Below, one piece after another: positions 6,342-11,132 of a DNA stretch of 11,132 nucleotides; within the stretch, counting starts at the first letter, position 1, and every line of letters begins with the position of its first letter. The translations under genes were made by a program, and so were the position numbers. A model generated the notes under the pieces. It did no database searches. It saw nothing but the letters and a program-made list of their open reading frames with translations, and was not told the origin of the DNA. Source of the stretch: Acidaminobacter sp. (GTDB lineage: Bacteria; Bacillota_A; Clostridia; Peptostreptococcales; Acidaminobacteraceae). Location of the stretch: NCBI GenBank assembly GCA_009881125.1, contig WXFH01000133.1, forward strand, positions 1-11,132. The letters run 5' to 3'.

Positions 6342-6791
6342 TTATATGTAAAATTGTCCGTCTCCAATTTGATTGGATTCACGGTAATGATCTGCCATGT
6401 CCCGCAGCGTTCTTGAATCGACCAGCGCCTGAAGCGCCTGATTCATTCTGTCCCAAACAGTTTCATGAAGACACTGCTGAAGCGCGGTGCGCTGGTCTGA
6501 CGCTGTGCCTGAAAGTTCATCCGCAATGTCAATAGTACCTTCCAGTGCATGAAGCACTTGGCCGATGGTGATTTCCTCAGGTGCCTTAGCCAGGCTATAA
6601 CCGCCGTTTGGGCCTTTGACGCTCAGAACGAGTCCAGACTTTTTTAGGAGGGAAAACACATACTCCAGATAATTGAGTGAAATTCCCTGTCTGGCCGCGA
6701 CCGCACTCAGCTTTACTGGCCTCTCTGTGGCATAGACGGCCAAGTCGATCATACTGCGCAGTCCATACCTGCCTTTTGTAGAAATCTTCAT
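6342..6791 (-). CDS. Rrf2-family transcription regulator, single-cysteine type
   Basis: Protein of 149 aa, normal for Rrf2/IscR/CymR-type regulators. The N-terminal winged helix begins MKISTKGRYGLRSMIDLA, and the wing carries SVKGPNGGYSLAK (57-69). Only one Cys is present, Cys107 in CLHETVWDRM, with His109 close by; IscR-type proteins normally use three Cys plus a fourth ligand. It may thus bind no cluster, share one across the dimer, or sense by a single thiol as CymR-like proteins do. The ATG at 6791 has a GAGGTGA ribosome binding site. It lies between its paralogue (82 bp upstream) and cooS (171 bp downstream). The operators in its own and the cooS leaders suggest autoregulation and control of cooS. 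Confidence 0.9.
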   Translation of the reverse strand: MKISTKGRYGLRSMIDLAVYATERPVKLSAVAARQGISLNYLEYVFSLLKKSGLVLSVKGPNGGYSLAKAPEEITIGQVLHALEGTIDIADELSGTASDQRTALQQCLHETVWDRMNQALQALVDSRTLRDMADHYRESNQIGDGQFYI

Positions 6792-6818
6792 GAGTGTTCA
6801 CCTCATTTAAGCGTACTA

Positions 6819-6832
6819 TTCCTATAGGATTT
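6819..6832 (-). promoter_or_regulatory. Putative Rrf2 operator in the promoter of the single-Cys rrf2 gene
   Basis: The minus strand reads AATCCTATAGGAAT, containing the 10-bp palindrome TCCTATAGGA. It sits just downstream of the -10 and 27 bp before the start codon, a classic repressor position implying autoregulation. The core is shared with two copies upstream of cooS and one before the other rrf2 gene. Confidence 0.55.
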
Positions 6833-6837
6833 ATATA

Positions 6838-6866
6838 AAATTACATTAGGATCGTCTGTTTGTCAA
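6838..6866 (-). promoter_or_regulatory. Promoter of the single-Cys rrf2 gene
   Basis: A consensus -35 TTGACA (6866-6861) is followed after 17 bp by TAATTT (6843-6838), in a TA-rich tract. The -35 lies just past the stop of the upstream rrf2 gene. The operator at 6819-6832 follows directly. The -10 is weak, and an overlapping TGTAAT at 15-bp spacing is an alternative. Confidence 0.5.
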
Positions 6867-6873
6867 TCCTGAA

Positions 6874-7356
6874 TTATAAAAAATATTCAATTAATTCATT
6901 CTTTTGATCGCTGGGTTGACTGTCGGCATCCTGTCTCGCAAGCTCTTCGGTGCAGTTCATCAAGGCTTGTACAGTGATATTTTCTGCGATTTCTGAGAGC
7001 AAATTGTACATTTCCTCCCAAAGGGGCCTTGTGGTACAGTTTTCTATTCGGTCACACGGCAGCTTTGATTCGGGCAGTATGCAGTCCACCGGCGTCAATG
7101 GACCCTCTAAGGCTTTCAGAACCATCAGGACATTTATAGATTCTGGAGGCAGTGCCAATGCATAGCCACCGTTAACGCCGCGGGTACTGTCAATGATCCC
7201 AGCGCGCCGCAGCTTTAAAAAAATCTGTAGGATGTAAGTCTCTGACAGACTTAGCCTGGCAGCAATTCTGTTTATGCTGACAGGACCTTCTGAGGCATGC
7301 ATCGCCAAGTCCACCAGAGCTTCCAGACCATAACGGCCTTTGGTTGAAATCTTCAT
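6874..7356 (-). CDS. Rrf2-family regulator with three-cysteine Fe-S motif (IscR-like)
   Basis: Protein of 160 aa from ATG at 7356. This start is chosen over one 45 nt upstream because the conserved MKISTKGRYG begins here and GGAG (7365-7368) is 8 nt upstream. The winged-helix part includes DSTRGVNGGYALAL (56-69). Cys92, Cys101 and Cys107 form C-x8-C-x5-C, the position where IscR/NsrR/RsrR relatives bind a [2Fe-2S] or [4Fe-4S] cluster. The C-terminal tail is long and acidic, ending KNELIEYFL. It probably senses Fe-S status, oxygen, NO or iron and may control itself, its paralogue and the cooS unit. The paralogues share the first ten residues and the wing motif but differ widely in the sensor region. 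True Isc regulation is possible, but no isc genes are present. Confidence 0.9.
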   Translation of the reverse strand: MKISTKGRYGLEALVDLAMHASEGPVSINRIAARLSLSETYILQIFLKLRRAGIIDSTRGVNGGYALALPPESINVLMVLKALEGPLTPVDCILPESKLPCDRIENCTTRPLWEEMYNLLSEIAENITVQALMNCTEELARQDADSQPSDQKNELIEYFL

Positions 7357-7366
7357 AGGGCTCACT

Positions 7367-7377
7367 CCAATAGGATT
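7367..7377 (-). promoter_or_regulatory. Putative Rrf2 operator before the three-Cys rrf2 gene
   Basis: The minus strand reads AATCCTATTGG, one base from the AATCCTATAGG core found before cooS and the other rrf2 gene. Its last bases overlap the GGAG ribosome binding site. It is flanked by an inverted repeat TTGAT-3 nt-ATCAA (7376-7388). This is the least perfect of the four copies. Confidence 0.4.
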
Positions 7378-7578
7378 GATTAGATCAACGCGCATTTCCA
7401 TGACTATGTCTTGGGGGGCTTAATAATTTATTATCTCACAAATTATGCTGGGACGGACGTATTAATCACTCAAGAAAGGTTAGATTTTCAAACACTTTCA
7501 GTCCAGTTTAGGAATTTTATTGTTTTTAATAACTATCACAATATTGTCGAAAAAAGTCGAGCGTGTTTAGATTTAGGG

Positions 7579-7607
7579 TTGACGTCGTTTTTATTGTATG
7601 CCATACT
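7579..7607 (+). promoter_or_regulatory. Promoter of the iron transporter operon
   Basis: TTGACG (7579-7584) and CATACT (7602-7607) are 17 bp apart, a good vegetative-type promoter. The predicted transcription start, about 7614, lies immediately before the Fur box. A short inverted repeat GTATG-1 nt-CATAC (7596-7606) covers the -10. Confidence 0.6.
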
Positions 7608-7615
7608 TGCGATGT

Positions 7616-7634
7616 GAAAAAGATAATCATTATC
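7616..7634 (+). promoter_or_regulatory. Fur box
   Basis: GATAATCATTATC (7622-7634) is an exact match to the right 13 positions of the 19-bp Fur consensus, and the left part GAAAAA matches four of six. Overall this is 17 of 19. It overlaps the expected transcription start, so Fe2+-Fur would repress the iron importer when iron is plentiful. Confidence 0.8.
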
Positions 7635-7654
7635 AATTACATCGGAGGGTCAAC

Positions 7655-8734
7655 ATGAAATTATTTGGAGCAATAACACTTACATCACTTACCATACTCA
7701 CCGCCCTGTTTCTTGGAGGCTGCGCACCAGTGCCGGCAGCCACTGAGCCTGCGGCGCCTGCAGCGGAGGCATCAGCTGAGACTCAAATCGTAAATTTATA
7801 CACAGATCGCCATTATGATTCGGATGATTTGCTCTACCAGAGCTTTACAGAGGAGACTGGCATCCAGGTCAATGTAGTCAAAGGCAAATCGGATGAACTG
7901 ATCGAGCGTCTCAAGACAGAGGGAACAGATACTGAAGCGGACTTGTTTATTACCGCGGATGTCGGTCGACTTTACAGAGCAGAGAGCGCTGGTCTGCTTC
8001 AGCCCATCGAAAGCGAATTGCTCACCACCAATATTCCTGAGAATTTGAGAGATCCGGATGGACACTGGTTTGGCCTCACAAAGCGCGCCCGCGTGATTGT
8101 CTATGCCAAGGATCGTGTAAATCCTGATGAACTTTCCACTTATGAGGCTCTAACGGATTCGAAATGGCAGGGACGTATTCTCGTTCGAGGTGCGGACAGC
8201 ATTTACAATCAAACTTTGCTCGCGTCATTGATCGAAACCATGGGAGAAGCAGAAGCCAAAGCCTGGGCGGAAGGGATCGTTCGTAACCTAGCCAGAGAGC
8301 CAAAAGGCGGCGACCGGGATCAGGCAAAGGCTATTGCTGCTGGCGAAGGTGACATTGCCATAATGAACACTTATTACCTGGGACTGATGCTGAATGGCGC
8401 CGATCCTGAAGAGCAAAAAGTTGTAGAGGGCTTAGGCGTCTTTTTCCCGGATCAAGAAGGCAGCGGCACGCATATTAATGTCTCCGGCGGCGGGGTAGTC
8501 AATGGTTCAAAAAATATGGACAACGCCGTTAAACTCCTCGAATTTTTAGCCAGTGAAAAAGCGCAAACCTCCTATGCTGAGGCAAACTATGAGTACCCAG
8601 TGCTCAGCGGCGTACCGGCAGCTGACTTCCTGAATTCACTGGGCACCTTTAAAGAACAAACCCTTGATCTTTCCAGACTGGGCGAGTTAAATGCCGAGGC
8701 TGTCAGGCTGCTTGCAGAAGCAGGCTGGAAGTAA
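7655..8734 (+). CDS. Ferric iron ABC transporter substrate-binding lipoprotein (FutA/FbpA family)
   Basis: Protein of 359 aa from ATG at 7655, chosen because GGAGGG (7644-7649) lies 5 nt upstream and a signal peptide begins here (MKLFGAITLTSL). A longer in-frame start at 7598 would overlap the promoter. The lipobox is LGGC (Cys23), followed by an Ala/Pro/Glu-rich linker. The binding domain has the FutA-like NLYTDRHYDSD, with likely iron ligands His53, Tyr54, Tyr184 (SIYNQTLLAS), Tyr240 and Tyr241 (NTYYLGLMLN). It captures Fe3+ outside the membrane. The stop overlaps the permease start by one base (TAATG). Fur control and the Tyr ligand set make iron the clear substrate. Confidence 0.92.
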   Translation: MKLFGAITLTSLTILTALFLGGCAPVPAATEPAAPAAEASAETQIVNLYTDRHYDSDDLLYQSFTEETGIQVNVVKGKSDELIERLKTEGTDTEADLFITADVGRLYRAESAGLLQPIESELLTTNIPENLRDPDGHWFGLTKRARVIVYAKDRVNPDELSTYEALTDSKWQGRILVRGADSIYNQTLLASLIETMGEAEAKAWAEGIVRNLAREPKGGDRDQAKAIAAGEGDIAIMNTYYLGLMLNGADPEEQKVVEGLGVFFPDQEGSGTHINVSGGGVVNGSKNMDNAVKLLEFLASEKAQTSYAEANYEYPVLSGVPAADFLNSLGTFKEQTLDLSRLGELNAEAVRLLAEAGWK

Positions 8735-10395
8735 TGACTTTCGGACAAAAAAGAAGAAAGGTTGGCGCTGTCATAGCGCTGGCCTTTCTCTGTCTCATTT
8801 TGATCAGTCTGCCGGTGCTGGCAATACTATTCAAAATTGAACTGGCAGCGACGCCGGAGTGGCTGCATTTCAAGGAATTTTTACTCAAGGATACGGTTTA
8901 CAACACCGTTTATCTCATAGTGTTTTCGCTGCTCTTTTCTGCAGTGCTTGGTGTCTTGGCTGCAGTGTCGGTGGCTCTTTTTGACTTCCCCTTGAAGCGG
9001 TTTTTCAAGTGGTTTTTCTATATGCCGCTGGCCATACCGCCCTATATAGCTGCCTATGTGTTCGCAGGCATGACAGGTTATACGGGGGTCATCCAGCGAA
9101 CCCTGAGGACTTATGAAATCCCATTTAAACCTGAGCATCTGGATCTTATGAATCTCCGGGGTGCTGTGCTGATTTATGCGATCACACTGTTTCCCTATGT
9201 GTATGGACCTGTACGCGCATTTTTGGAATATCACGCGGGTGGGATGATTGAAGTGTCACGTGTTCATGGCCATTCGCCCGTCAAGATTTTTCTGAAAGTG
9301 ATCCTTCCTTTAGTGCGGCTGCCGATGGTCGGCGGACTCACCCTCATCATGATGGAAATTTTGGGTGACTACGGTGTGGTGCGCTACTTCAACATTCGCA
9401 CAGTGAGTTCGGCGATCTTCAGTTCCTGGTTTGGATCCGGTACCACCGCGGTGGCGCTGCGCCTGTCGTTTTATATGATGCTGTTGATTGTGGTCTTTCA
9501 AGGCTTTGAAAGCTTCAACCGCAGCCGAAGGCGCTATCACATGTCCGGTCAACAGCCCAGACTTTTGGAGCCCATACCGTTAAAGGGTATGTTACGCTAC
9601 GGCGTCACGCTGGGACTCCTCATTGTTTCTCTCGTCGTATTCTTGATCCCTGTGGGACAGATGGCTGTCTGGTCAGTGAAGTCCTATAGTCTGGTGAGGT
9701 TGGATCAACTCTTTCAAATTATTTACAACACCTTATTCTATAGTATCCTTGCCAGTCTGATCATTTTGGCCATCAATCTGCTGATAGTACAAGTGCGGCG
9801 CTGGCAGTTCGATCAAAGAGGCAAACTTATGGATCAAGTAGTTCAGATGGGGTACGCTATTCCCGGCGCAATCATTGCCATAGGTGCCATGGTCATTTTC
9901 GTGGGTTTGGACAAATGGCTCTATCCGGTCTATGTATTGTTTAATCCCGAATCCAAAAGACTTATATTGAGTACGAGCACCGTCCTGCTGGTCTATGCTT
10001 TTGTCGTGCGTTATATGGCTGCGGGTTATAATAGTGTGCACTCGGGATTCTCGAAAATAGGCATTAAATATAGCGAAGCCGCATCTACCCTTGGGAAAGG
10101 AAGATTTTATTCGCTGGTGAAGGTTGAGCTTCCCATGGTCAAGACGTCTCTTATATCCGGATTTTTGCTGACCTTTATCGATATTTTGAAGGAGCTGCCA
10201 CTGACTTTACTGCTGAGGCCTTACAATTTTAATACGCTGGCCAGCCGCGCTTATGAGTATGCCAATGATGAACGCATTATGGAGGCTTCTGTGCCGGCGC
10301 TGATGATTGTCTCTCTCAGTGTCGCAGCGCTTTTGATCTTTGCGGGTATTCATCAGAAAAAATATAAAAGGACCCAGGAAGAGGTGAAGCCATGA
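8734..10395 (+). CDS. Ferric iron ABC transporter permease, fused double domain (FbpB/SfuB type)
   Basis: Protein of 553 aa, the usual size for FbpB-type permeases in which two six-helix halves are fused. The first half carries its ATPase-contact loop at about 172-200 (EVSRVHGHSPVKIFLKVILP). The second half carries the equivalent at about 445-475 (SEAASTLGKGRFYSLVKVEL). A hydrophilic linker with NRSRRRYHMSGQQPR joins them. The start overlaps the binding-protein stop, and the stop overlaps the ATPase start (ATGA at 10392-10395), giving a tightly coupled three-gene operon. It moves Fe3+ across the membrane. No frameshift or missing segment is seen. Confidence 0.93.
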   Translation: MTFGQKRRKVGAVIALAFLCLILISLPVLAILFKIELAATPEWLHFKEFLLKDTVYNTVYLIVFSLLFSAVLGVLAAVSVALFDFPLKRFFKWFFYMPLAIPPYIAAYVFAGMTGYTGVIQRTLRTYEIPFKPEHLDLMNLRGAVLIYAITLFPYVYGPVRAFLEYHAGGMIEVSRVHGHSPVKIFLKVILPLVRLPMVGGLTLIMMEILGDYGVVRYFNIRTVSSAIFSSWFGSGTTAVALRLSFYMMLLIVVFQGFESFNRSRRRYHMSGQQPRLLEPIPLKGMLRYGVTLGLLIVSLVVFLIPVGQMAVWSVKSYSLVRLDQLFQIIYNTLFYSILASLIILAINLLIVQVRRWQFDQRGKLMDQVVQMGYAIPGAIIAIGAMVIFVGLDKWLYPVYVLFNPESKRLILSTSTVLLVYAFVVRYMAAGYNSVHSGFSKIGIKYSEAASTLGKGRFYSLVKVELPMVKTSLISGFLLTFIDILKELPLTLLLRPYNFNTLASRAYEYANDERIMEASVPALMIVSLSVAALLIFAGIHQKKYKRTQEEVKP

Positions 10396-11012
10396 ATTTG
10401 TCTATAGAGCAGCTAAACTTTCAGTATAAAAACTCAAGGGAACGGATTTTTGAGAAATTTGCTCTCAGTGTTCAGGAAGGGCAGATTCTCGCGATTCTTG
10501 GAAAGAGCGGGAGTGGCAAAAGCACATTGCTCAGGATCATTGCGGGACTGGAAGAGAACGCTGAAGGGATTATTCGCATTGGTGATAAACTTGTGCAGAG
10601 CCGGAACATTTTCGTTCCTGTTGAGAAAAGAAAAGTAGGCTTTGTATTCCAGGATTATGCTTTATTCCCGTTTATGACGGTGTCTCAAAATATTGCCTTT
10701 GGAATGAAGGTCAAAGATAAGCGAAAGCTTGAATCGCTGTTCAGCCTGGTTCAGCTGGAAGGACTGGAAAAACGTTATCCCCATGAACTCAGCGGAGGGC
10801 AGCAGCAACGAACCGCCTTAGCCCGAGCCCTGGCAGGAGAACCGGATTTGCTGCTGATGGATGAGCCGTTCAGCAATTTGGACAGCACATTGGTCATGGA
10901 TTTGAGGGAGGATTTAAAGACTATAATAAAGAGTCAAAGAATGACAACCCTCCTGGTGACCCATGATCCGGAAGATGCTTCAGCACTTGCGGATCGAACG
11001 TTGATGTTGTGA
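10392..11012 (+). CDS. Short ferric iron ABC transporter ATPase (FbpC-like)
   Basis: Protein of 206 aa with all ATPase motifs: Walker A GKSGSGKST (37-45), Q-loop Gln87 in FQDYALFP, signature LSGGQQQ (133-139), Walker B LLLMDE (153-158) and switch His191 in VTHD. It ends abruptly at ADRTLML. Typical FbpC proteins are about 350 aa with a C-terminal regulatory domain, and even minimal ABC ATPases usually run some 15-30 residues past this point. Directly after the TGA (11010-11012) the same frame continues DEGTASDFK to TAA (11040-11042). A CGA or AGA to TGA change would explain the early stop. GAGGTG (10381-10386) is the ribosome binding site. It is probably still active, since catalytic motifs are intact. 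Confidence 0.88.
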   Translation: MNLSIEQLNFQYKNSRERIFEKFALSVQEGQILAILGKSGSGKSTLLRIIAGLEENAEGIIRIGDKLVQSRNIFVPVEKRKVGFVFQDYALFPFMTVSQNIAFGMKVKDKRKLESLFSLVQLEGLEKRYPHELSGGQQQRTALARALAGEPDLLLMDEPFSNLDSTLVMDLREDLKTIIKSQRMTTLLVTHDPEDASALADRTLML

Positions 11013-11057
11013 GATGAAGGGACTGCATCAGATTTCAAATAAAGCTGCAATCAAAGA

Positions 11058-11121
11058 AAAAACCATTCACCGCTTTAAACTGGATCACAGACTGATCCAT
11101 TTTAAGCAATGAATGGTTTTT
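11058..11121 (+). terminator. Long nested hairpin terminator of the iron operon
   Basis: An outer 12-bp perfect stem (11058-11069 with 11110-11121) ends in a run of five T, followed by a second T-run at 11126-11130. Inside it GCTT/AAGC and AAA/TTT pair, and TGGATC (11081-11086) pairs with GATCCA (11094-11099), so the whole element folds into one long imperfect hairpin. The other strand also ends in a T-run (TTTTTTC), so it may terminate transcription from both sides. It lies 46 nt past the ATPase stop. Confidence 0.8.
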
Positions 11122-11132
11122 CTGATTTTTAT

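Larger units (their letters stand above)
7357..7654. other. Divergent intergenic region between rrf2 and the iron transporter
   Basis: About 300 bp without a convincing gene. It holds an Rrf2-like element beside the rrf2 ribosome binding site at the left end, and at the right end a promoter and Fur box for the iron transporter. The middle (about 7400-7570) is AT-rich and no further motif was recognised. A 68-codon open frame at 7411-7617 has no ribosome binding site or recognisable product and overlaps the promoter. Confidence 0.5.

Noticed and set aside
7376..7388. FNR-like TTGAT...ATCAA inverted repeat
   Set aside because: The half-sites are 3 bp apart rather than the 4 bp of the FNR consensus, and no other support was found.
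7411..7617. 68-codon plus-strand open frame in the divergent intergenic region
   Set aside because: No ribosome binding site, no recognisable product, and it runs through the iron operon promoter.
11014..11112. 32-codon frame after the ATPase, reachable by a frameshift
   Set aside because: It runs through the terminator hairpin, does not resemble an ABC ATPase C-terminus and has no ribosome binding site.

Overview
The window looks like chromosomal DNA of an anaerobic, moderate-G+C Bacillota (Clostridia-type) bacterium. The reasons are an oxygen-sensitive nickel carbon monoxide dehydrogenase (CODH) homologue, strong AGGAG-type ribosome binding sites, lipoprotein-type solute-binding proteins, Rrf2 regulators and compact operons with 1-4 bp overlaps. 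No genus can be assigned. There are no RNA genes, CRISPR arrays or insertion sequences.

Left two thirds, minus strand (read right to left): two tandem Rrf2-family regulators (7356-6874 and 6791-6342), then a probable single transcription unit. That unit is a CODH catalytic subunit (cooS, 6170-4035), a NitT/TauT-type ABC importer (lipoprotein 3989-2970, permease 2973-2182, ATPase 2182-1409), and the nickel/cobalt ECF-transporter parts cbiM (1326-574) and cbiN (577-284). A terminator hairpin lies at 147-198. The first codons of another minus-strand gene sit at the left edge. Right third, plus strand: a Fur-box-controlled ferric iron ABC importer (lipoprotein 7655-8734, fused double permease 8734-10395, short ATPase 10392-11012), closed by a long hairpin terminator.

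The most unusual item is the CODH. It has an N-terminal tract with 20 histidines in 35 residues. It keeps the B- and D-cluster cysteines and most C-cluster ligands, but the residue aligned with Cys333 of Carboxydothermus CODH-II is Asp. The residues aligned with His96, His99, His102 and Asp219 are Arg, Glu, Leu and Phe. It is therefore either a CODH with an altered active-site cluster or a CODH-fold enzyme with different chemistry. Its co-transcription with two metal- or small-solute-import modules, one of them a CbiMN pair, suggests a unit that supplies and stores nickel for this enzyme. The solute of the NitT/TauT importer is unknown.

Regulation: an AATCCTATAGG-like element occurs four times, twice upstream of cooS inside a 21-bp near-identical direct repeat (83 bp apart, about eight helical turns) and once in front of each rrf2 gene. 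This predicts a local Rrf2 regulon. One paralogue has three cysteines suited to a [2Fe-2S] cluster; the other has only one. With the Fur-controlled iron importer alongside, the whole window reads as a metal and Fe-S-responsive locus built around a non-canonical CODH.
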